Shown piece after piece: positions 7,851 to 17,179 of a DNA stretch of 19,442 nt (position 1 is the first letter of the stretch; every line of letters starts with the position of its first letter). The notes below the pieces were generated by a model, which made no database searches, was not told the origin of the DNA, and worked only from the letters and a program-made list of their open reading frames with translations. The position numbers and the translations under genes were made by a program. The DNA is taken from positions 64,931 to 84,372 of the forward strand of contig NW_022985460.1 in assembly GCF_010093595.1 (NCBI RefSeq). The letters are read 5' to 3'. This stretch comes from Mytilinidion resinicola (taxonomy: Eukaryota; Ascomycota; Dothideomycetes; Mytilinidiales; Mytilinidiaceae).

Positions 7851-9250
7851 TAGGAACACCCGAACAGCAGCAGTTATAGTAAAGCAGAATATAAACCGCC
7901 ACAATTCTATATTATAGACCGCGTGCTATAATAATAACTACTTTACCTATTAGTTAAATAAGCAGGCAATAGGGTACTATCTAACGCAAAGGGCGAAGGG
8001 ATATACTATTGCTATAATAAGGAATAAAAAGTATAACAGCGACTCTATAGATAACTACTATGCAGATATAGAAGTTAAGAGTATAGAAATTAACTACCTG
8101 TTAAAGACGGATAAGGCGTTTTAAATAATCGAACCGCAATTAAAACCCTAAACCAACGTACCCGAGCTATAGGATAATAGCAAAACCAAGTTACTAGATA
8201 TAAAAGCACAGGTTAATAGAGTTATAGCCACGTATAAATAAAGCGCAAGAGAAATTCTCGCACGCCTTAATAAAGGACGAGAAGCGCAAGAGGCTAAAAA
8301 CGCCACAGCGGGCGCAGAGCTAAAAAAAACCAGCTAGTTATTAATTCCTAAGAGCTATAGGAAGAGTTATAGGACAACTTATTAAAAAAAAGGGCGAAAA
8401 AATAGCCGCAACTACGGGAACACTAATAACGACAACTATTAACGCAGAAACCTGCGCAAGATTAGATATATTTAAAGGCCTAAGTTGTAATATCTAGACG
8501 AAAAAAAATAATAAATTACCTATTACGGACAGTAAGAAATACTATAATAATAACGAAGATCGCGAACTAGAAGACTAGTTTAGCAACGGAGAATTTAGTA
8601 TTAGACTAAAGTAAGAACTGCTAGAGCTATATAGAAAATAAACTAAAATCGAGATCTATAGGGTATTACACCCTATTAGTAAAATAGGTATCTATAATAA
8701 GGAAAACAAACGGCTAGATAGGAACTACCTATTTTATAGATAGATATCTTAGGTATTATATATCGAAGATAAATGCAATAAGCACGTAATATATAAGAAA
8801 TATTAAGGATAGTACCTATATCGGATAAAATATTATATTATTACGCAACTAGTACTGTTTAAGGAAATAGAGCACTATATTATAGGCAAGAAAAATAAAC
8901 TTATAGAAGTAGCTACTATAGTTCTAGACCCTTAGTACCTAATAGAATATAGGAAAGGTAAAAACTAGTAAATATACTACTAGGACTTATATTTAGTATA
9001 TTATAAAACGAAATATATAAACTATTAGCTATAAAAACAGCTAAAAAATAAGCAGGCGCTTAAGCAACAGGACGGCTAGAGCAGCTAAGAATAAGGTTCT
9101 ACGGAGCAGCTAAAAATAAAGGAACGCGAACCGCAACTATTGCTACTCTAGTAGGAAAAGCCTATATTATAGAGAAAAAAAAAACCCCCGGCAACGCAGC
9201 CTAACTCTATTCCTATTTAGAACCACAGATATATAATTCTATTAGTTAAA
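7851..9250 (+). pseudogene. inner gag-pol linker with an unassigned conserved-looking module
   Basis: About 1.4 kb separates the zinc knuckle from the protease, longer than usual. The gag frame continues to about 8.33 kb (for example EILARLNKGREAQEAKNATA). The pol frame then carries protein-like sequence from about 8.52 kb: DSKKYYNNNEDRELED, FSIRLKQELLELYRK, VLHPISKIGIYNKEN, and a well-kept stretch at 8846-8940 reading LVLFKEIEHYIIGKKNKLIE and VATIVLDP. I do not recognise the domain. Its place upstream of protease suggests part of the gag-pol polyprotein. Only TAA/TAG stops interrupt it. Confidence 0.45.
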
Positions 9251-12200
9251 ATTAGTAGGAACCCGGCGAAAGCACTGCTAAATAGTAGCGCGTAAGGGAA
9301 TTTTATATTCTATAGCTTTATTAGGAAAAACCAGATTCTATAGTAATAGAAAAACAGACCTTATAGACTATATATAGTAGATAGCATACCTGTATAGTAC
9401 GGCTACAGGCAGGTAACTATAGAAACTCGGCTAAGTATTATATAGATTAAAGAATACAGAGAAACTATTAGTATAAATATAATAGATATAGCGAGATATA
9501 ATATAATTTTAGGTATACTATAGCTAAAGCAGTATAACCCCTAAGTTAATTAGAAGTCTAGTAAAGTAAAAATCTAATCGGAAAGCGGACTAAAAAGCAC
9601 CCTGCGCTAGGATAAGCCTAAGTAAAAATAAGATATTAATATAAATACCTTAAGAGGCAAAAAAGCCTAAGAAAAAAATAGGGTAGTAAGCTAATAGTAG
9701 CCTAGACCCCTAAGCAGCCGGTAAGTAGCCGAGGTAGTAAAAGCACTAGACGTGCTAGAAAAATATAATAAATTCCGAGGAATTTTTATAGAAAAGGTTT
9801 AGAATATATTACTAAAGTACTAACCTTAGGATTACTATATTCCTCTAGTACCAGGCGAACAACTGCAGTTTAGACTAATCTATTTACTAGCCTAGAATAA
9901 GCTAGAAGTGCTGGAAAAATACCTGGAAAAGAATCTAAAACAAGGATTTATTAAACTATTAGAATTGCCCGCAGGTTACCCTGTAATATTTGTTCTAAAA
10001 CTAAATAGCAAGCTACGCCTTTATATAGACTACAGGCAACTAAATAAGATTATAATTAAAAACCGCTATCTATTACCTTTAATCTCCGAACTTAAAGACC
10101 GACTATATAAGGCTAAGTACTTTATAAAAATAGACCTATATAAAGGGTATTACTTAATTCGGATAAAAGAAGGAGAAGAGTAAAAAACAGCTTTTAGAAC
10201 TTAATATAGATACTTTAAGTATATAGTAATACTATTTAGGCTTACTAACGCGCTAGCAATATTCTAGGCAGTAGTTAACTTAGTATTAAGGGGCTACTTA
10301 GATCGGTTTACAGTAGTATACCTTAATAATATTCTTATATACTTAGAAACGCTAAGTAAACACAAGATATATATATAAAAGGTACTTAAAAAACTTAAAA
10401 AATATAACCTTATAGTAAACCCGGATAAGTATAAGTTCTATAGGTAGAAAGTTAGATTCCTAGGATATATTATTAGTCTAGGACAGATTAAAATAGAAAA
10501 AGGCAAGGTGTCCTCTATTTAAGAATAGCTAGAACCCGCGAATTTAAAGGAACTATAGTTATTCCTTAGGTTAGCTAATTACTATAGGCAGTTTATTAAG
10601 GGTTACTTAAAAATTGCAGAGCTACTTACAGAACTTACTAGAAAAGATATTAAATACTAATAGACCCTAGAAGTATAAGGTGTATTTAATAAGCTAAAGG
10701 CACAGTTTACTTTAAAACTAGTATTAGCAATCTTTAATCTATAAAAACCAGTTACTATTAAAAGCAATACGTTAAATAAGGTAGTAGGAGCGATACTTAA
10801 CCAACTAGATAAATAAGGGAAGCTATACCCTATAGCGTTCTACTTACAGAAGCTAAGTATAGCTAAGCTAAACTATAATATCTATAATAAGGAACTGCTA
10901 GCTATAATAGAAGTATTTAAACAGTAGAAAGTTTATTTTAAAGGGGTAGTATATACAGTATAGGTGTATATAAACTATAAGAACCTAATATACTTTACTA
11001 TAACTAAGAAGTTAAATAAAAGATAGAAAAAATAGTTAAAAAAACTAGGAACCTTTAATTTTAGGATTATATACCGAAAAGGATCTAAAAATACTCGTGC
11101 AGACGTATTTAGCAGAAGGCTAGACTATATAGAAGAAGCTAAGAAGACTAGGCAACCTATACTTAAGGAAATAAGTCTAGAAACCTTTAAATTTAACTAT
11201 ATATAGGCAGTAGTTGCTTATAGGGCCAAGGATAATAAGTAGTATAAGCGAATTAAGGCAGTATAGAAGGTAGATTAAGAAAGCCGGGATTTAGCAGGTT
11301 ATAACTGGCAAAGTTTGCGCCCAGAACCTATAAACTAAAAACACGGAGAAATCTAAAACAGTATTATTACCTTATAGGACAAGATATTTATACTAAAGAC
11401 CTTATAAAAAAAGCTTATTAGGAAATTCTATAGTATACCGGTGCATAGGCACTAGGGAGTGGAAAAAACACGGGAAAGAATTGCAAGGATATTCTATTTC
11501 CCCGGACTTCGGAAACTAACGGAGAAAATTGTACACAAGTATAAATACGCAAAGAATAAGTCGGCATAATACGCACTGTATAGACTAATAAAGAGTCCCT
11601 CTACACCGGAAAAAGTATAGAAATCTATTATATAGAACTTTATAGTTAAGCTACTATAGTCTATTAAACCTATAACAGGCATAAAATATAATATAATATT
11701 AGTAGTTACGGACCAACTAACTAAATATATATACTTTATCTCTTACTAAAAAGTATTAACGGTAGAAGATCTGGCCTATACGTTCTTAAAGTATATTATT
11801 AGCAACCACGGGCTACCCTAGGAAATAATTTTAGATAGAGACAAGCTTTTTATATTAAAATTCTAGCAGACCCTTACTATATAACTAGGAATAAAGTATA
11901 AGCTTTCTACGGCGTTTTATCCTTAGATAGACGGGTAAATGGAAAGGCTTAATTAGACTTTAGAATAGTACCTATAATACTATATTAATTATAGGCAGGA
12001 TAATTAGGTATTGCTACTACTAATAGCCTAGTTCGCCTATAATAGTGTATTTATAGAGATAATAAAGGTATTACCCTTCTTTATAAACTATAGTTTCGAT
12101 TTAGAGGCGTATTAAAAACCCCGACTTAATAGTATAAAGGCCTAGAGGGCACTACTATTAGTTGAAAATATTAAGGAGCTATAGAGACAGCTCTTAATAA

Positions 12201-12720
12201 ATATTTAATTCCTAATGCTAAGGTTAGTAAAATATTATAATTAACACCGGAGTATTGCACCAACCTTTAAAAGGGGGGATAAAGTCTACCTACTCCGCAA
12301 AAATATTAAAATAAAACAACTAAGTATAAAGTTAGACTATATTAAGATTAGACTATTTAAAATATAGGATATTATTAGCCTAGTAAACTATAAGCTTAGG
12401 CTACCTAATAGGATAAAAATACACCCAGTCTTCTATATATTGCTACTAGAACCCGTACTACCTAACGCTAAGCTAGAGAATAATATAGAAGTTAACGATA
12501 ATAATAAATATAAGGTTAAGCAAATCCTAGATTCCTAATAGCACGGTTAGCAAAGAAAGTACCTAATTAAGTAGAAAGGATACGGCATTTCTAAGAATAT
12601 ATAGGAACCGGTTAAGAGCTTAGTAAACTATTAGGAACTCCTGCAGCAGTTTCACCGCCAGAATCCGGAATAGCCTAGAAAGACAGCGACAGCGCACTAT
12701 TTAACTAGGAAGGATTAAAG
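9251..12720 (+). pseudogene. inner pol relic: protease, reverse transcriptase, RNase H, integrase, chromodomain
   Basis: All domains lie in one frame (checked at 9497, 9908, 11444 and 12509) with only TAA/TAG stops. Protease: YNIILGIL.LKQYNP near 9497-9545, matching 'diILGmpWLk.ynP'. RT: LRLYIDYRQLNKIIIKNRY at about 10010-10070, then YLNNILIYLE at about 10318-10347, where the catalytic DD has become NN by G-to-A. RNase H and tether: NYNIYNKELLAIIEVFK at about 10870-10920. Integrase: HHCC finger from 11444 with GVEKTRERIARIFYFPGL, its Cys residues lost to Tyr. The first catalytic Asp is now Asn (NFIVKL), the second is kept in ILDRDKLF and Glu in the GQIERLNQTLE stretch. Chromodomain at 12509-12676: YKVKQILDS, YLIK.KGYGISKNI.EPVKSL, LLQQFHRQNPE. 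The one unbroken piece is 9908-10183, which lacks an ATG. This is a dead copy of a polyprotein that would reverse-transcribe and integrate the element. Confidence 0.85.
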
Positions 12721-12752
12721 GAATCCGAAGGCGGATTGCCACTGCTTTATAA

Positions 12753-13257
12753 TTAGAATGCACGGCAGCAAAGGGGACGGCTAGCAGTGCCCAGCACACC
12801 CTAAGAGAAAAGAGAATACCCGACAGGCCCTAAGGCAGAAGGCGAGCCTTCCTGCTCGGCACGCTCTTATTCTTTCTGCTTAGCCTTCTTCTAATCTACC
12901 TTCTTAAGTTCTTTAAGGAACTCTAGACCCCGCTAAAGTATCTTATTACTATAATAACAGAGCAGCTCCTCTTAAAACTCCAGGCGTTTAATCTTTGCTA
13001 TAGCGGCACGAAGAGCAGCATAAGCAGCGGATTTCTCCGCGCGCAATCGCTCCTCCTTACGGGACAGTTTTCGCCCTAGAAAACTTAGTAATAATAAAGA
13101 CAGTAAGAAACCACGCCAACTTATAATCCGCGGCCGAGGTACCGCTTACGTTGTAACGCGCTTGCTGTGCGCGCATATACTCCAAACAGCAGTTTAAGTT
13201 AGCTTACGAAACAATATAAAAAAGGTTGCGAGATAGGCAATAGAAATAAGAAACCAT
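12753..13257 (-). pseudogene. antisense accessory gene relic between pol and 3' LTR: Cys-rich part plus coiled coil
   Basis: Minus strand, opposite to gag-pol. From an ATG at 13255-13257 a frame with a single TAA reads MVSYFYCLSRNLFYIVS, then NLNCCLEYMRAQQARYNVSG (the Tyr residues could be RIP-mutated Cys, giving a CxxC/RC-type cluster), and stays open to 13059. A second frame from about 13075 to a stop at 12753-12755 reads GRKLSRKEERLRAEKSAAYA, ALRAAIAKIKRLEF, then GLEFLKELKKVD and AEQEGSPSALGPVGYS. It has five TAA/TAG stops consistent with RIP, and is a highly charged helical, coiled-coil-like stretch. The two frames could be joined by a short intron (branch-like TTACTAAG, acceptor TTTCTAG near 13076; donor G/GTACCT near 13143 keeps phase) or separated by an indel. 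I recall similar Cys-cluster plus coiled-coil hypothetical proteins in fungi but cannot name a family. Function unknown. Confidence 0.5.
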
Positions 13258-13440
13258 CTTAACACCAACGTCGTTAATACAGGAAGCAAGAATAAGGCAG
13301 TTTTTGCACTTTTTAGCTTTTAGTGCGTTGGATATTATAGAAGAAGAAATAGAATAGTATAATAGCAACCTAGTAAACGGGGTATTGCTAGCTACTTATC
13401 TAAAACCCTACTATAGAAGTACTTTTAGGCCGAAAGCCTT

Positions 13441-13455
13441 AGAAAGGGGAGCGAG
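13441..13455 (+). other. polypurine tract of the inner element
   Basis: AGAAAGGGGAGCGAG directly abuts the TGTTATAAAC start of the 3' LTR. This is the expected place and composition for the plus-strand primer, and it confirms the plus orientation. Confidence 0.7.
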
Positions 13456-13994
13456 TGTTATAAACTATAATATAAACCACCTAAGCGCAGAGGCACTTGC
13501 GGAGATAAGTAAGCAGATAAAACTAATTATAAAGGAATAGGTTACGGGACTAAAAAGGTTACGCGTAGAATGTATAGGGATCCTAGATTCCCCTATAGAC
13601 TGCTAGTAGATGGGAATAATCTAGAAAATAAGACGTTACGAGACAGGAGGTTACGTGCCGGCTTAAGGCTGCTCGCAGCGAGCAGGAGCGAGCAGGCTCG
13701 ACGAGCTTGCGGGAAGAAAGTATAAGCTAGCTTGCTAGGCTTATGTGCGAGTATAGTAAGTATATAGGTTTCTTAGGACGGAGCTTTTATATATAAGGAC
13801 GCTCCTTTATATAGATAGGAACCTCGTGTTTAACTTAAGACTTTAATACTACCTATTAGAAGTAATAACCCTGTTTTATACCTAAGATTAATTTTACCTT
13901 ACCTTTTAAAGACTATTGCACCCCGATAATAACTTGCCTATACCCTGCCTTAGTATGTAATACTTAGAAGGTATAGAAAAGACGACCTGTTATA
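13456..13994 (+). repeat. 3' LTR of the inner element (539 bp), the better preserved copy
   Basis: It begins with an intact TGTTATAAAC and ends CCTGTTATA (CA mutated to TA). It keeps many CpG and TpG sites that are TpA in the 5' copy. A perfect hairpin, CTGCTCG-CAG-CGAGCAG, lies at 13669-13685, followed by the second AGCGAGCAGG repeat unit (the pair spans 13677-13696) and the self-complementary GCTCGACGAGC. Confidence 0.9.
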
Positions 13995-13999
13995 CTATT
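13995..13999. repeat. target-site duplication of inner Gypsy element, right copy (CTATT)
   Basis: An exact match to 6284-6288, located directly after the 3' LTR. Confidence 0.88.
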
Positions 14000-16900
14000 C
14001 TAGAATAGTATTAGCTTTTTTAGTCTAGCTATTAGTTTTAGAGTAGTATATAGTTAATAGTAGGCAGTTAATTTTTAGGCGGCTAGTTAGGTGTTTTTAG
14101 AATTTAGCTATAAACTAGGGCTCTTAGTTAAATATAATAAAGGCAGGTAGGCTGTATAGTTTCTAGATATTTTTTAGGAAAAGTTTTATAATATTTTCCG
14201 TGTTATAGGTTCCTTTATAGGTAAGGAAGTATTTTATTTTAGTTAGGCGGTCTACTATAATAAGGATTATATTATACTTTCCGCTATACAGTAGGTACGT
14301 AATAAAATCTATTAATATATTACGCTAGGCTTTTTTAGAAATAGGCAGCGGCTTTAGAATACCCTAGTAGGCTTTTTATAATAGAGTAGTTTTCTTATAT
14401 ATTTAGCAGTTCCTAACCTAATAGTCTATATAAGGTAGTATTCCGGGCTAGTAGTAACTGCAAGCTATTAGGCTATATATTTTAAATCTTCTAGAATAGC
14501 CGGTAATAGCGTTCCTATAGTATATATATAGAAGTTCTACCTTTAGTTTATTATAGTTAGGTATATATAGGCAGTTCTAATAGTATAGGTATTTACTTTT
14601 TTTCTAGTATTTAGCTAATATAAGCTTTATATAATAGCAGTATTTTTCTTCTAAGGCTTTTAGAACTAATAGCGGGATAGGGTCTTTTTTATATACTATT
14701 CTTAGCAGGGCAGTAATTATAGAAGGTAGTTCTATATCTCTTTTAGTCTTTTATTTATCTTGCAGGGTATTATCTAGGGGAGTTAGTAATAAGCCTTCTT
14801 ACCGGGTTCTTATAGGTGCTAAAGCTATTGTTTTAGCTTTATTTTTAAAGGTTACTTTCCTTATAGTTTTCTTTTCTATTTTATTTTTAAAGTTTAATCT
14901 TTTTAGAATTATCTAGCTCTAGTAGCGGAGATATTTATCCCTTTTCTTAGGCAGGTCCTCTAACCTTTTAGTTAAAGAATTAGGCTTTACCCTAAGTTTT
15001 CCGGGTTAATATATAATCTTAAAGTTAAAACGGGACAGGAATTCGGACTAGCAGGCCTGGCGGTAGTTTAGTAGTTTTATTATTATAAAGTACTCTAGAT
15101 TATAGTAGTTAGTAATAACTTTAATAGGTAAGGCGGCGCCTTTAAGCTCTAGTCTCTATTTTTTAAAGTATTAGATAATAGTAAGCAGTTCTTTATTATA
15201 TATTTTATAGTTGTATTCTGTAACTAAGTACTTCTTTAAAAAGAATATAATAGGGCGCAGGATTCCGTTATCTCTATACTGTAATAAGACGCCAGCTAAA
15301 ATATAATTAGATATATCTATTTCTATAATAATAGGCTTATTCTAGTTAAATAGTGCCAGGATAGGTGCAGAAGTAAAGGCTTTTTTTAATTTAGTAAAAG
15401 CTTTCTAACAGGCAGCATCCTATATAAAGGCAACGCCCTTTTTTATTAGGTATACTAGCAGAGTAATAATCTTTAAGAAGTCTCTAATAAATCGGCGGTA
15501 GAAGTTTTTAAATCCTATAAAAGCTTATATATTAGTTAGGCGAGTTAGTGTTTCCTAGTTTATTATAGCTTTAATCTTCTTTAGGTCTATTTACAGGCTG
15601 TTAGCTCCTATAATAATGCCTAGAAATGTTGTTTCTTTAGTAAAAAACTTGTATTTCTTAATCTTTGCATAAAGTTCTGCTTTTTATAGCAGTTTTAGTA
15701 TAGTGCGGATATACTCTAGGTGTTTAGTTCGGTTCCGGCTGTAAATTAGAATATTATTTAGGTAGGCAGTATAGAAAATATTAAGATGCTCTCGCAGAGT
15801 ATTATTTATAAATTATTAGAACGTTGCAGGGGCTCCGGTAAGCCTAAACGGTATTACTAAGGTTTTAAACAGTTCTAGTCGGGTTTAGAACGCGGTAAGC
15901 TATTTTTAACCCTTTTTTATATATAGGTTATTAAAGGCAGATATAATATTAATTTTTATAAAGTACTTTATCCTTTTTAGGTTGCTTAAGGTTTCCTTTA
16001 TTAATAGTAGCGGGTAGCAGTTCTTAACTATTATAGTATTTAGCGCTTAGTAGTTAACGCAGAAGTAGAGGCCTTTTCTAGGCTTTTTTATAAATAATAT
16101 AGGTAACGCGGCAGGTAAAAAGCTAGGGCGGATAAATCCTTTCTTTAGATTATCTGCTACCTATTTTCTTAGAGCTATTAGCTTATTATAGGATATTAGG
16201 TATAAGGGTCTAAAAAAGGGCATTTTTCCTTTTTCTAACTTAATCTTATAGTTATATAGGCGGTATAGTAGTAGGCAGTCGGCGTTTTTAGGCGAAAAGA
16301 TATTAGTAAACTTTTATAGTTCTTTAGGTAGGCAGTCTAGGTTAAAGCTCTTTTTCTTAAATAGAATATAGTTAATATTATCTAGTAATATAGAGAAGAG
16401 TTTATATCCTTTTTATAGGTAGGCGCTATATATATATAAGGAAACGGGTGCTATATTCTTTTTTTCTAGGTTTTTTAGTACAGGCGGCAGGTACTCCAGG
16501 CAGTTCTTCTTTAGAATATTAGCAATTCCTTATACACACGTTGCTTTTTACGGTATATTATAGTATTTATAACAGTACTAGCTTATAAACTATAGTATAT
16601 TATAGGACTAGTCCGGTACAGGATTATAGGTGTAGCTATAGGATTCCTAGAATAATCGGGTAATAACTTAGTTTAGTTACCCCTATTCGAACGGTCTCTA
16701 AATATTTATTTATCCGTAATTAAACCTAAACAGTATAGGTTACTTTACCCGCTTCGGAATTACCTTTATTAGCCAGTTCTAGGTAAAAAGGGTACTTAAG
16801 CGGAATTATTAGGATATAGTAATACTTTACCCAGTTTTTATTAACTAGCGCTTTCCCTTTACAGCTACTATTAATTATACTATACGCTAGAATACTCTAG

Positions 16901-17000
16901 CCCTAGTATTCTAAATATATAGGTATAATTAATAGGTTAGCTTTTATAACCTATTCCTTTTTAATAGTTATTTTTTAAATAGCATAGTTATTTTTTAAAT
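14000..17000 (-). pseudogene. outer pol relic: protease, reverse transcriptase, RNase H, integrase core
   Basis: Read right to left on the minus strand. Protease: VTKLSYYPIILGIL.LHLQS near 16630-16690, fitting 'VTKL.hYPivLGipWLr.h'. RT: LYFCVNY.ALNT at about 16041-16075, where the Asp of the FCVDYR motif is Asn, then YLNNILIYSRNRTKHLEYI at about 15700-15765 with both catalytic Asp residues changed to Asn. RNase [21 protein letters not shown] at about 15290-15350. Integrase: IDFITYLLYSGKYNIILIIV and DRLTK at about 14230-14310 keep the first Asp, while the second motif reads FN.EP.F (14102-14135) with Asp lost. The frame reaches the insertion site as ANTILE and resumes left of the nested element as YL.V. 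Stops are TAA/TAG. In life it would be a Gypsy polyprotein; here it is inactive. Confidence 0.82.
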
Positions 17001-17179
17001 AGTAGCAGCGGATACTTATATAGTACGCAGTATATAAGCCTAGCTGTAACCTATATTAGGCTTAATCCTTTTATTAAAGTAGAAAATAGGGAAGAAGCAG
17101 GTTTTAGTAGTATCCGGGTTCTATATTTAGTAGAGGGCGGTAAAGGGCTCCGGAAGGATATATTTTTATAAATAGGGCG

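Larger units (their letters stand above)
6289..13994 (+). mobile_element. inner Ty3/Gypsy chromovirus-like retrotransposon nested in the outer element
   Basis: Two 539-bp LTRs (6289-6827, 13456-13994) and an exact CTATT duplication delimit a 7706-bp element. Plus-strand order is gag with CCHC knuckle, a long linker module, protease, reverse transcriptase, RNase H, integrase, chromodomain, then a roughly 700-bp segment carrying an antisense coding relic, a polypurine tract and the 3' LTR. This is the Ty3/Gypsy chromovirus order (IN after RT/RH). Gag is in the frame of position 7108 and pol in the frame of 9908, so a frame change falls between about 8330 and 8520. All coding parts are RIP-inactivated. 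Confidence 0.9.

Noticed and set aside
9908..10183. Stand-alone 91-codon gene
   Set aside because: It starts at CTG and is simply the longest stop-free piece of the RIP-mutated reverse transcriptase, in frame with pol on both sides.
11494..11682. 62-codon minus-strand frame inside the inner integrase
   Set aside because: The plus strand here clearly encodes the integrase finger and core; the antisense frame is a by-product and lacks the RIP-stop signature seen in the 12.75-13.26 kb relic.
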